38,994 nucleotides of DNA, from contig NZ_CAKTTZ010000023.1 in NCBI RefSeq assembly GCF_934617235.1, forward strand, positions 1 to 38,994. The letters are read 5' to 3'. Made by a program: the position numbers and the translations under genes. Source of the DNA: an uncultured Ellagibacter sp. (lineage in GTDB: Bacteria; Actinomycetota; Coriobacteriia; Coriobacteriales; Eggerthellaceae). Positions 1 to 8,090 of the stretch are shown in pieces. Under the pieces are notes generated by a model. The model was given only the letters and a program-made list of their open reading frames with translations. It made no database searches and had not been told where the DNA came from. Every line of letters starts with the position of its first letter. The first letter of the stretch is position 1.

Positions 1-1304
1 GCATTCATTTCACAGGGAAGTTTCGCCAGCTCATCGAGGAATTCCTGCGTATTCTTCACCACCTTGGAGGGAATACCCGCATACTTCAGGCGCACCTGCA
101 TGTCGTTGCCGCGGATGCCCCCGGCAAACACGACGCAGCCCTCCTGTCGCGAAAGCTCCTCGAAGTCGATGTCCCACAGCCACGAGATGTCGTGGCCGTC
201 GGCCTCTTTGTCGTTGATGAAGAAGGCGACCGCCTTAGGAGAAGCGTCCTTCTCGATGATCTTGAGGTTCTGGTTGAAGCCCGTGGGGTTCTTCGCGAGG
301 TTGAGCAAGATGCTTCGCCCCTCGACGGAATAGCGCTGCAGGCGACCGTTTTTCGGGTCGAAGGACTCGATGGCGGCCTGGATCGCGTCGTTTCCGCAGC
401 CCACAAGGTCGGCCGCAACGCCCACCGCAAGCAGGTTGTACACCATGTAGGCACCGCTGAATGCCGCGCGGATCGGCCTTGCAGGCGCGGCGTCGCCGGC
501 CTTCGGCTGCGGGCGGGCGATGTCGAAGGAAAGCTCGCGCTCGCCAAGTTCCACGTTTTGCGCCGCGTAGTCAAGCTCGGAACGAGAGAAGCCGCACGTG
601 GGGCAATGCCATGCGCCGAGCTGGCCATATTGACGGAAGTCGTACTCGAACATCGAGGAGCACAGCTGGCACATCGTAGCATCGGAGACCGTGTTCTGCG
701 CAAGGCCCATGCTCTCGCCCACCCCGAATGCAATCTGACGCGTGCGCTCCCGTCCAGGCTGTTCAGACGCACGCTTGGCGATGGTTGCACACAAGGGGTC
801 GTCGGCGTTGAAAACAAGGATGGTCTCAGGCGATGCGGCGAGCGCCTCGACGATGCTGTCCTGGATGCGATCGATTTCGCCGCAACGATCAAGTTGGTCG
901 CGGAACAGGTTCAGAAGAAGCACGTAGGTCGGCTTGAGCTGCGGCGTCATCTTCTTCAACCACAGCTCGTCGGATTCGAAGACGCCCCAATCGGCCTCTT
1001 TCGCGTGAAGGAGCGCCGTCGATACGCCGGAATCGAGGTTCGCACCCGTTCGATTGCACACCACGCGGACACCCGAGCCTTCAAGGACATCGGCGAGCAG
1101 GTTGGTCACGGTCGTTTTCCCGTTGGTGCCCACCACCATGATCGAACCGCGAGTGAGCTTCCCCCGCAGATTCGCGAGCAAACGCGGGTCCACATAGAGT
1201 GCAATTTTCCCCGGAAAGTTTGCCGCAGGCCTGCGGAACACGTGCTTCAAACCCCACGTCGAGACGGAGCTTACGACTTGAGCTGCGGCAAATCTAATGG
1301 ACAT
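1..1304 (-). CDS. murT: Lipid II isoglutaminyl synthase, MurT subunit (3' end beyond the window)
   Basis: MurT is a Mur-ligase-like ATPase. With the glutaminase GatD it amidates the D-Glu of lipid II stem peptides to D-isoglutamine in the cytoplasm. Read on the minus strand, 434 codons are visible: a P-loop GTNGKTT near residue 60, a Mur-ligase core, a zinc-ribbon insertion with CQLC near residue 211 and CPTC near residue 232 (the signature that separates MurT from other Mur ligases), and the C-terminal DUF1727 region. The family is about 440 residues, so only a few codons are missing past position 1. The start at 1304 is chosen because AGGAG lies five bases upstream; an in-frame GTG at 1310 would overlap that site. 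gatD is expected just outside the window. The identification is firm; no promoter was recognised. Confidence 0.93.
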   Translation of the reverse strand, partial: MSIRFAAAQVVSSVSTWGLKHVFRRPAANFPGKIALYVDPRLLANLRGKLTRGSIMVVGTNGKTTVTNLLADVLEGSGVRVVCNRTGANLDSGVSTALLHAKEADWGVFESDELWLKKMTPQLKPTYVLLLNLFRDQLDRCGEIDRIQDSIVEALAASPETILVFNADDPLCATIAKRASEQPGRERTRQIAFGVGESMGLAQNTVSDATMCQLCSSMFEYDFRQYGQLGAWHCPTCGFSRSELDYAAQNVELGERELSFDIARPQPKAGDAAPARPIRAAFSGAYMVYNLLAVGVAADLVGCGNDAIQAAIESFDPKNGRLQRYSVEGRSILLNLAKNPTGFNQNLKIIEKDASPKAVAFFINDKEADGHDISWLWDIDFEELSRQEGCVVFAGGIRGNDMQVRLKYAGIPSKVVKNTQEFLDELAKLPCEMN

Positions 1305-1417
1305 GGACACTCCTCGCAAACGCGGCGAACCTCTCGGGCAATATGCCCGCAATCGAATAGTACCGACAAAAGGGTACAACGGCTTTGAGCGATGCCGCCC
1401 GAGCGCGCGGAGAAACC

Positions 1418-1452
1418 AAAGAAAAAGGAGCCGCATTGGGGATAGCGGCTCC
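1418..1452 (-). terminator. Intrinsic terminator downstream of the LysR gene
   Basis: GGAGCCGC (1427-1434) pairs with GCGGCTCC (1445-1452), and flanking A/T pairs extend the stem. Read on the minus strand the stem is followed by TTTTTCTTT (1426-1418). It should end transcription of the LysR gene, or of the small RNA proposed at 1418-1561. Confidence 0.75.
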
Positions 1453-1561
1453 TTAAAGGGGCTTGCCGACAGGAACGAGGAGGGCGGCAAGCCAAAGGGG
1501 ATAAGGGAGTGCAGCCGACGGTTTTGTAAGGAGGGGATAACACCGTCGGATGTTTCTCACT
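1418..1561 (-). ncRNA. Candidate small RNA or structured 3' UTR with two anti-SD-like loops
   Basis: Three hairpins follow one another on the minus strand. The first stem is 8 bp (1542-1549 with 1515-1522), the second 9 bp (1485-1493 with 1460-1468), and the third is the terminator at 1427-1452. The loop of the first contains CCCCTCCTT and the loop of the second CCCTCCTC, both complementary to Shine-Dalgarno sequences. C-rich loops of this kind are typical of small RNAs in Gram-positive bacteria that block translation. A TACAAT hexamer (1573-1568) could serve as a -10 box, but no good -35 is seen. The element may therefore be the tail of the LysR mRNA rather than an independent RNA. It matches no riboswitch class that I recognise. 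Confidence 0.35.
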
Positions 1562-1663
1562 GGGATGATTGTAAGCGAGCACGACAAATCCCGGTGATTC
1601 GCATTCTGCAAGCGTTGTTGCAATATACGGAACAACCCCGTTCGCGATTACGGAACAGCCCGC

Positions 1664-2629
1664 CTACGAGAATGCGCTCACTCGCGCCCGCCATTGCGTG
1701 CGGGCATTTTCGAGCACAGAAAAGTCGGCGAGATAGGCCTGACAGCTCGCGAGCGCCTCTTTGCACGCCGTGAGCGTGCGGCCCGAAAGCGAGCGCCCGA
1801 TGTAGGCGTTCACGTCGATGCCGGCATCGACGCCCTTGATCGGGAGATACACGACCTTGCTCGATCCGTATGCCCAGTTCGCGCTTGTTGAAATGCCGAC
1901 GCTGTTCGAGGTTTCCACCTGGATGTACATCGAGTCGACGTCGCGGAAGCTGCGGACACGGCCCATCAAAAGGGAGGGTTCCGTCTCGAGCACCTTCCTC
2001 ATCTGTCCCTGCAAGCCAGGGAAATCCTTCTCGCTTGGAAGGAGCAGGTCAAGACCCACAAGACGCGAAAGCTCGATGCCGTCGGCGCAATCACGCGCGA
2101 GGCGGCTGTTCGCCCGGACGACCACGCAGAATTGGTCGCGATACATAGTCGCAAGCTCATAACGCTGCTGATGGGGCGAATACACGTTGAGCATGATGTT
2201 GAGGTCGGCCTTGTTGTCGTCAAGCGCAGTGTAGAGCATCTTGTACGGCATACCCTTGAACTCGATTTCGATTTCCGGGTAATGCTCTTTCAAGTACGAC
2301 GTGAATTGCAGGATGAACGGGCGCGCCGCGTTATGCAGATACCCCAAGCGCACCACGGGTTTTCCGCCTTCGTCAAGACGGGACATCTCGGCAAGCGCGG
2401 CGTTGTATTCAGAAAGGATGGCCTTCGAGCGATCGAGAAAAACACTGCCAGCCTCAGTGATGGCAACCGACTGTTTCGAGCGGACGAAGAGCTTGGCGCC
2501 GAGTTCGTCTTCCATAGCCGAGATGTGGCGACTGATGACTGACGGGCTCACGAAGAAATGGCGCGCAGTATCGCGGAAGCTCAGGTTCTCGGCGAGGTAT
2601 TCGAATTCACGCAGATGCTCGATGTTCAC
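1664..2629 (-). CDS. LysR-family transcriptional regulator
   Basis: This is a 321-residue DNA-binding regulator. The N-terminal winged helix-turn-helix spans about residues 1-60 (RDTARHFFVSPSVISRHI is the recognition part), followed by a periplasmic-binding-protein-like effector domain. Length and layout are normal for LysR proteins. I place the start at the GTG at 2629 because AAAGG lies seven bases upstream and the product then begins VNIEHLREF, as LysR proteins of this type usually do. An ATG at 2665 would add twelve residues but has no clear ribosome site. Its neighbours are tRNA-Thr and murT, so no target gene is suggested by position. The effector is unknown. Confidence 0.85.
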   Translation of the reverse strand: MNIEHLREFEYLAENLSFRDTARHFFVSPSVISRHISAMEDELGAKLFVRSKQSVAITEAGSVFLDRSKAILSEYNAALAEMSRLDEGGKPVVRLGYLHNAARPFILQFTSYLKEHYPEIEIEFKGMPYKMLYTALDDNKADLNIMLNVYSPHQQRYELATMYRDQFCVVVRANSRLARDCADGIELSRLVGLDLLLPSEKDFPGLQGQMRKVLETEPSLLMGRVRSFRDVDSMYIQVETSNSVGISTSANWAYGSSKVVYLPIKGVDAGIDVNAYIGRSLSGRTLTACKEALASCQAYLADFSVLENARTQWRARVSAFS

Positions 2630-2783
2630 GTTCACGCCTTTCCATTTTTCCGCAGCTCTCTTCATGTGCGCAACGTTCTTGTTAACCAGAGAGTATCAGA
2701 AAGGGTCTCCCTCTTCCCGATTGAAAAGCACAAACGAGAGTCTGCCTCGGTCGAATAATCATGCCTCCCGCACGTCTCCCGAG

Positions 2784-2822
2784 AAAACAAAACAGGCCGC
2801 CAGCTTAATGCCGACGGCCTGT
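2784..2822 (-). terminator. Terminator of tRNA-Thr
   Basis: ACAGGCC (2792-2798) pairs with GGCCTGT (2816-2822). On the minus strand the stem is followed by TTTGTTTT. It lies just after the 3' end of the tRNA gene, as expected for its transcript. Confidence 0.8.
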
Positions 2823-2829
2823 AAGTTTC

Positions 2830-2905
2830 TGGAGCCAACGAGCGGATTCGAACCGCTGACCTACGCATTACGAGTGCGTTGCTCTACCAGCTGAGCCACG
2901 TTGGC
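2830..2905 (-). tRNA. tRNA-Thr (anticodon CGT)
   Basis: The 76 bases fold as a full cloverleaf: acceptor stem GCCAACG/CGTTGGC, D arm with AGCTGGTAGAGC, anticodon stem CGCA/TGCG around CT-CGT-AA, and T arm with GGTTCGAATCC. The CCA end is encoded. Anticodon CGT reads the threonine codon ACG. A promoter and a terminator of its own flank it. Confidence 0.96.
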
Positions 2906-2941
2906 AAACGAAAGAAGCGCAAGCTTCAGACGCGAAAACAA

Positions 2942-2970
2942 ATAATAGCGAATCAGGCGCGCGAGCGCAA
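2942..2970 (-). promoter_or_regulatory. Promoter of tRNA-Thr
   Basis: On the minus strand TTGCGC (2970-2965), a 17-base spacer and TATTAT (2947-2942) form a good sigma-70-type promoter about 36 bases before the mature tRNA 5' end. Confidence 0.7.
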
Positions 2971-2993
2971 GAGGTTTTCTTAAAGCAACCTCT
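2970..2993 (-). terminator. Weak hairpin after htpG
   Basis: AGAGGTT (2970-2976) pairs with AACCTCT (2987-2993) shortly after the htpG stop. No long T run follows, and the hairpin overlaps the tRNA -35 box. Its role as terminator is only possible. Confidence 0.35.
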
Positions 2994-3018
2994 GATTCCC
3001 TCCTCGCGTCCCTCTGCC

Positions 3019-4968
3019 CTACCTCATCAGCTTCGTGACCGCCTCGGTGTAGGCAACCGGATCGTCCAGAGGGATACCCTCGACGAGGAGCGCTTGATCG
3101 TACAGAATGCCCGAGTACAGCTTCACCTTATCGTCGTCGCCCGCTTCCTGCGCCTTCTGCATAACCTCGAACACCGGGTGCTTCGCGTTCACCTCGAGCA
3201 CGCGATGCGACTTCACCGCGTCTTCCTCCTCGGCGCTCTTCGGCGCGCCAGCGAGGATCTTCTCCATCTTGAGCGACACGCCGCCTTCGGTGGTGATGTA
3301 GGCGGGGGCGTCGGTTTGGCGCGTGGACACCGCAACCTTCTCCACCTTGCCATCGAGCGCGCTCTTCATGGCCTCGAACAGGTCCTTGTTGGACTCGGCC
3401 GTCTCCTCGGCTTCCTTTTTCTCCTCGTCGGATTCAAGGCCGAGGTTCTCGCCACCCACGTTCTTAAGCGGCCATGCGGTGAGCGAATCGGGATCGGCCG
3501 CGTCGGGCACAGCGTAATCCGACATGGCCATCATGCAGAATTCGTCAACGTCCTCGGGGCACAGCAGCACGTCGTAGCCCTTCGCGAGCACCGTCGTCAC
3601 AATCGGCAGCTGCGCCATGCGCTCAACGGAGTCGCCCGTGGCATAGTAGATAGTTTCCTGATCATCGGCGGCGGCCTTCACGTATTCCTTGAACGTGATC
3701 ATCTTCTTCTGCTTGGCCGAATAGAAGAGAAGCAGGTCGCCCAGCACGTCTTTCGCCGTGCCGTAAGAAGTGTAGAGGCCGTACTTCATGCCGCGACCGA
3801 AGTTCTCGAAGAACTTCTCGTAGCCCTCGCGGTCCTTGTCGAGGAAATTCTCCAGGTCGGACTTGACCTTCTTCTCCACACGGCGGGCGATGGCCTTCAG
3901 CTGGCTGTTGTGCTGCAGCGTCTCGCGCGAGATGTTGAGCGTGAGGTCCTGCGAGTCGACGATGCCGCGAACAAAGTTGAAGTAGTCGGGCAGCAGGTCT
4001 TCGCACTTGTCCATGATGAGCACGTTGGAGCTGTAGAGCGCGAGACCCTTCTTGAAGTCCTTGCTATACAGGTCGTACGGGGCGCGGCTCGGCACGAACA
4101 GCAGCGCGTCGTAGGTCAGTGCGCCCTCGGCATGCAGCGAAATCGTACGCGCGGGGTCAGCGAAGTCGTGGAAGTTCGTCTTGTAGAACTCGTTGTACTC
4201 CTCGTCGGCCACGTCGGACTTCTTGCGCTTCCAAATGGGGATCATCGAGTTGATCGTGTCAGTTTCGGTGTAGGTCTCGTACTCGGGCTTGTAGTCGTCG
4301 CCAGCGTCTTCGGGCTTCGGCTTCTCGCGCGTCTTGGAAACTTCCATCTGAATGGGGTAGCGCACATAGTTGCTGTAGCGCTTGATCAGGTCCTTCAGGC
4401 CGTACTCGGAAAGATAGGTGTCGTAGTTGTCCTCGTCGGTGTTCTCCTTCAGCGTGAGGATGACGTCGGTACCGTGGTCGGCGCGCTCAGCCTCGCTGAT
4501 GGTGTAACCTTCCACACCGTCGGATTCCCACGCCCACGCCTCGTCGTTGCCAAACGCGCGGGAAACGACGCGCACCTTGGAGGCGACCATGAAGCTGGAG
4601 TAGAAGCCGACGCCGAACTGGCCGATGATGTCGATGTCGTCGCCCTGCTGCTCGGCGTTGTCGGTCTTGAACGCCTGGGAATCGGAATGCGCGATGGTGC
4701 CGAGGTTCTTGTCGAGCTCGTCTTTCGTCATGCCGATGCCGTTGTCGGAGATGGTGATGGTGCGGGCATCCTTGTCGAACGCCACATGAATGGCCAGCTC
4801 ATCCTTGGAAAGCTGCACGTCGGAGTCAGTCAGGCTCTTGAAATAGAGCTTGTCGACGGCGTCGGACGCGTTCGAGATAAGCTCGCGAAGGAAGATCTCG
4901 CGATTGGTGTAGATCGAGTTGATCATGAGGTCGAGCAGTTTCTTGCTCTCTGTTTTGAATTTCTTCAT
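3019..4968 (-). CDS. htpG: Chaperone protein HtpG (bacterial Hsp90)
   Basis: HtpG is a 649-residue cytoplasmic ATP-dependent chaperone, close to the usual family length. The N-terminal GHKL ATPase domain is intact: NASDAVDKLYF with the catalytic region near residue 35, DNGIGMTKDEL, and GQFGVGFYSSFMV. The middle domain includes NISRETLQHN, and a C-terminal dimerisation region follows. As in other bacteria, there is no MEEVD tail. The start at 4968 is preferred over upstream codons because AGGAAG lies nine bases before it and the product then begins MKKFKTESKKLLDLM, like its homologues. A consensus-like promoter and a CIRCE element lie just upstream, so repression by HrcA with heat-shock release is expected. 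Confidence 0.97.
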   Translation of the reverse strand: MKKFKTESKKLLDLMINSIYTNREIFLRELISNASDAVDKLYFKSLTDSDVQLSKDELAIHVAFDKDARTITISDNGIGMTKDELDKNLGTIAHSDSQAFKTDNAEQQGDDIDIIGQFGVGFYSSFMVASKVRVVSRAFGNDEAWAWESDGVEGYTISEAERADHGTDVILTLKENTDEDNYDTYLSEYGLKDLIKRYSNYVRYPIQMEVSKTREKPKPEDAGDDYKPEYETYTETDTINSMIPIWKRKKSDVADEEYNEFYKTNFHDFADPARTISLHAEGALTYDALLFVPSRAPYDLYSKDFKKGLALYSSNVLIMDKCEDLLPDYFNFVRGIVDSQDLTLNISRETLQHNSQLKAIARRVEKKVKSDLENFLDKDREGYEKFFENFGRGMKYGLYTSYGTAKDVLGDLLLFYSAKQKKMITFKEYVKAAADDQETIYYATGDSVERMAQLPIVTTVLAKGYDVLLCPEDVDEFCMMAMSDYAVPDAADPDSLTAWPLKNVGGENLGLESDEEKKEAEETAESNKDLFEAMKSALDGKVEKVAVSTRQTDAPAYITTEGGVSLKMEKILAGAPKSAEEEDAVKSHRVLEVNAKHPVFEVMQKAQEAGDDDKVKLYSGILYDQALLVEGIPLDDPVAYTEAVTKLMR

Positions 4969-5013
4969 AGCGTGTCGCTTCCTGTTCTCGAAAGACCGCT
5001 TTGGCACTTTGCT

Positions 5014-5040
5014 TTGGCAGTCCCCGTCTTTGAGTGCTAA
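5014..5040 (-). promoter_or_regulatory. CIRCE operator of htpG
   Basis: On the plus strand the site reads TTGGCAGTC, nine bases, then GAGTGCTAA. One half matches the HrcA-binding CIRCE consensus (TTAGCACTC-N9-GAGTGCTAA) perfectly and the other differs at two positions. It lies between the promoter and the htpG start, where HrcA would block transcription. Confidence 0.85.
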
Positions 5041-5045
5041 ATGGC

Positions 5046-5073
5046 ATTGTAACGACGCGATACCTCATGTCAA
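5046..5073 (-). promoter_or_regulatory. Promoter of htpG
   Basis: On the minus strand TTGACA (5073-5068), a 16-base spacer and TACAAT (5051-5046) make a near-consensus vegetative promoter. Its predicted start site falls at the edge of the CIRCE element. Confidence 0.85.
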
Positions 5074-5107
5074 GTAATCTAAGTGCGATAGACTCAACTT
5101 TTCGCAA

Positions 5108-5136
5108 TTGCTTATCGTTCAAATTTACTTTAGAAT
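5108..5136 (+). promoter_or_regulatory. Promoter of the HipA-like kinase gene
   Basis: TTGCTT (5108-5113), a 17-base spacer and TAGAAT (5131-5136) precede the kinase start by about 45 bases. The promoter is divergent from that of htpG. Confidence 0.65.
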
Positions 5137-5179
5137 TATTTTGCATCGATACTCATTTTTTACGCAAGGAAATACTAAA

Positions 5180-6559
5180 GTGAAGTACGAACTAACTGAG
5201 AAAAAAGCTGCTGAGATCCTCGGCATTTCCGAAAGCCGCGTTTCCCAACTCGTGAAAGGCAAGCTGCTCGATGCCGTCACCATCAATGGCAGAGTCCGTA
5301 TTTCGCGAGAGTCAACCGAACGATACCGCAGCGAAGCCCGCAAAACCGGCCGTCCCCCGAAGACCTCCTATGCGACCGTGTCCCAATATACCCTCATGAA
5401 CGCAAGCCACGAGATTGCCTCTGTGCTCTTCGACTCCGCGGCCGACGAGCCCCTTTCCGTATCCGAGGTAATCGACCCTACATACGCACCCATAGGCGTG
5501 CTCACTCGCGGGGGCAATCCGAAACGAAGAGTTCTCAATAACTGGTGGCTTCATCGATCTGTTCCCCGAACGCGCCCAGGGATTGAATCAAAGCTCGCCC
5601 AATCGGGGCTCAATACACCAAGCAACCTTGCAATAAAGAGCATGGGGCTCTCCCTTTCCGACTGCTATTGGTTAAGGCCATACGACGCACCAACCCTAAC
5701 TTGGAGCGAAATCAATTTCTACGACAACGACTTCATCGACTCGAGCATCGACGATTGGGACGACTGGCTTTCGGGAATTGGGCTCAGCTCCCCAGACAAC
5801 ACGTCGGAAGGCGAACTTCCAAAAAAATGGGTCATCGGAACGAACGGGACACGTTACTTATTAAAGGGCTGCAGATCCGATGATCAGCGTCCCTACAACG
5901 AGGCGGTTGCGACCGCACTTTACCGAAGACTTCTCAACCCCTGCGATTATGTACCATACGACATCGTGGGCACGGCACAAGGCGCTGCCGCGAAATGCCC
6001 TAATTTCCTTGGGAGAAGCGAAGAGTTTATCACCGCAGATCAGGCTAGAGAGGCGACATCGAGCTCTCGTGGAAACAGCGTATACGACCGTTTTTGCCGA
6101 GACGCCTCGCTTCTAGGGGTGAACGAGGCAGAACTTCGAGCACGCATGTCCAAAATGATAGTGTGCGACACCATCCTCGCGAACTCCGATCGACATTGGC
6201 GCAATTTCGGATTCATAAGGAACCTCGATACTATGGTAATCCGCCCCGCACCTCTTTTCGATTCGGGAAACTCGCTGTGGTTCGCCAAGACGGAACGAGA
6301 AGTCGCAACCGGAGACCGCACCTTCCTGGCACGGCCCTTCGCCTACAACGTAAATGAGCAGCTTGCATGCGTAGATGACGTCAGCTGGTTCAGCCCAGAC
6401 GCTCTTCGCGGTTTTGCCGACGAGGCATGCGACATCCTATCCGCAAGCTCGCACGCAAAACCGCGACTCGATTTCATTCATGAGGGAATCGAACTGAACA
6501 TCAAGCTCGTCGAAGGCGCCTGCGCATTGCTCTCAGGACGAATAGCCCGAGGAAAGTAA
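5180..6559 (+). CDS. HTH domain-HipA-like kinase fusion protein
   Basis: The 459-residue product has two parts. Residues 1-55 form an excisionase-like helix-turn-helix (AAEILGISESRVSQLVKGKL, then a wing). The C-terminal half is a HipA-type kinase. Visible there are a nucleotide-binding lysine in RYLLKG near residue 228, the catalytic loop ANSDRHWRNFG near 335, and a metal-binding LFDSGNSLW near 360. HipA kinases phosphorylate a cytoplasmic protein target and slow growth; HipB usually supplies the DNA-binding and antitoxin function as a separate protein. Here a DNA-binding domain is built in and no hipB lies nearby. GTG at 5180 is taken as start because AAGGA lies upstream and the helix-turn-helix then begins the protein. 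The target is unknown. The gene is A/T-richer than htpG. Confidence 0.8.
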   Translation: MKYELTEKKAAEILGISESRVSQLVKGKLLDAVTINGRVRISRESTERYRSEARKTGRPPKTSYATVSQYTLMNASHEIASVLFDSAADEPLSVSEVIDPTYAPIGVLTRGGNPKRRVLNNWWLHRSVPRTRPGIESKLAQSGLNTPSNLAIKSMGLSLSDCYWLRPYDAPTLTWSEINFYDNDFIDSSIDDWDDWLSGIGLSSPDNTSEGELPKKWVIGTNGTRYLLKGCRSDDQRPYNEAVATALYRRLLNPCDYVPYDIVGTAQGAAAKCPNFLGRSEEFITADQAREATSSSRGNSVYDRFCRDASLLGVNEAELRARMSKMIVCDTILANSDRHWRNFGFIRNLDTMVIRPAPLFDSGNSLWFAKTEREVATGDRTFLARPFAYNVNEQLACVDDVSWFSPDALRGFADEACDILSASSHAKPRLDFIHEGIELNIKLVEGACALLSGRIARGK

Positions 6560-6655
6560 GGAATCAAAACAGAAAGAGCGTCCCAACCATTATTTGCCTT
6601 GCAATCAGTCGTCGTCCAGTTCGCTAAAATGCCACCGACCACTCAATATTCTCGC

Positions 6656-6661
6656 TATAAT
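6656..6661 (+). promoter_or_regulatory. Consensus -10 box ahead of the five-gene operon
   Basis: TATAAT occurs 32 bases before the first ribosome-site-backed start of the operon. The -35 position (around 6633-6638) is poor, which would fit activator dependence or a weak basal promoter. Confidence 0.5.
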
Positions 6662-6693
6662 TGGAACAGGTTTTAGCAACGGGAGGAACAACC

Positions 6694-8044
6694 CTGACGC
6701 GAGAGAAAGACACTTTCCCTACAGGCGACGAGAAAAATCGCCCAGCACTTTCTGGCTTCATCCAGCAAGTGCTGAATGCGTGCGGTATTTCTGCCCCGTT
6801 TTCACTCGTTTACCGGGATGGTTTCCCGGAATGGGCGGTTGCCAAAAGCGACGGCATGGACATTCTCGTGGTTTGCGAAGATTGCGCTGACAGAAGAACT
6901 TCGATTGAGTCCTTTCGGTCAAAACCCGTGTTCACGCATAACGATGATCTTTACTGGTTCGAAGAAAGCCCAGAGAAGCAACTATCTTCGAAAAATCAAT
7001 TAGCCCCCCCCCGAGTACCACGCCCCTAGCAACGTAACGCTTCCCGAGTGGCTCGATTCGTTCTTGTTCGAAACGCTCAAGGCATCATATCAGCCCTCGA
7101 AGACCGAAAGAGCATTCGACTGCAACCTTGAGTCCTCGCATGATAAAGCACTTATCTACGCAGGAACCTATCTTCCAAGGAGCTATGCTGAATGCTACTG
7201 CATCTTCGACGACCTCTTTCACACCGCCGAGATTGCAAAGGCCCTCCAAGATCAAGCCGCACTCAACATCCTCTCGGTCGGATCGGGAACATGCGGTGAC
7301 GCACTTGGCGTCTTGAGCGCCATCGACAAGAATCTGCCAAATATACGCCGGGTATTCCTTACCGGCATTGAGGGCAACAAGCCTGCGCGAGACATCGCAA
7401 AGAAGTTAATCTATCAAGCCAAGCAGCACTACCGTTTCGAAATTGACTTCCGGGCGGAAGATTACACCATCGAAAGCTTCAAGGATTACATCGACACTAC
7501 TTGCGTCCTCCATGCTGAAGGGACGGCAGACATCCTTCTCTCTTCAAAAATGATTAGCGAAATGGTGTCGATGGGGAAAGAGCAGCCCAGCCAAGCATAT
7601 TCCAACTTTCTTGCATCTTTTTTGCCGTTCCTCTCCCCCACTACAGGAATATGCCTCCTACTCGACGTCGCAACGAAAGTTACCAAGAATGGTCCCTGGT
7701 TTCCCATCCTCATGAATTCTCAAACGAGCAAAACGCTTGAGAGCATGCCCGAATTCGGGATTATAGCACCGGCCCCATGCCGAGAATTGCATGGCCCATG
7801 CCGCACTAGCTGCTGTTATTCGCAAAAGAAATTCGAGGTTAAGCACTCCCGAGCGTCTTGCGATCTCAGCAAAGTCAATTATCGAATCATCTCAAGGGCA
7901 GCAGATATCGCCGCCCTTCCATCAAAACAGCCGACGCCTTGCCTAATCAGTCCCCCAACTCAATTTTGCTCACCAAATCGAGCCCCCTGCTCTTCGCAGC
8001 TCGAAAGCACCTGTGAAAAAGACGCCTTCCCGATTAATCCCTGA
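6694..8044 (+). pseudogene. Class I SAM methyltransferase-like gene, out of frame at a run of nine C (Rsm22-like)
   Basis: Two reading frames together encode one protein. The first runs from about 6694 into the C run at 7004-7012 and stops at 7027-7029. The second is open from that run to 8044. Removing one C joins them without a gap (reading QLAPPEYHAP) into about 449 residues. The second part carries a SAM-binding loop ILSVGSGTCGDALG and a following GIEGN strand. Its C-terminal APAPC...GPCRTSCCYS...NYRIISR pattern recalls the cysteine-containing tail of the Rsm22 methyltransferase family; that link is my inference. The likely start is a CTG at 6694 behind GGGAGGAA, because a TTG at 6661 overlaps the -10 box. 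The length of the C run allows phase variation, a null allele or a sequencing error. It is the first gene of the helicase/DUF1848 operon. Confidence 0.6.
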
Positions 8045-8090
8045 CGGCAAATCCCAACGCATTAAACGAGCCATGAAAGGAATGCCAGAA

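Larger units (their letters stand above)
1305..1663. other. Gene-free interval between the LysR gene and murT
   Basis: No credible coding region lies here on either strand. On the minus strand the interval holds three successive hairpins, at 1515-1549, 1460-1493 and 1427-1452, the last followed by a T-rich tract. They are described in the next entries. Positions 1305-1417 must contain the murT promoter, but I see no convincing -35/-10 pair. Confidence 0.6.

Noticed and set aside
192..1388. Long plus-strand open frame over murT
   Set aside because: It is the antisense shadow of murT, whose motifs are clear on the minus strand; the plus-strand product has no recognisable domain.
2830..2905. 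tRNA-Thr as attachment site for the A/T-rich island
   Set aside because: No repeat of the tRNA end, no integrase, and htpG with its normal context lies between tRNA and island.
3094..5040. Plus-strand open frame of 648 codons over htpG
   Set aside because: Antisense of a high-GC gene; low-complexity Val/Leu/His product with no domain.
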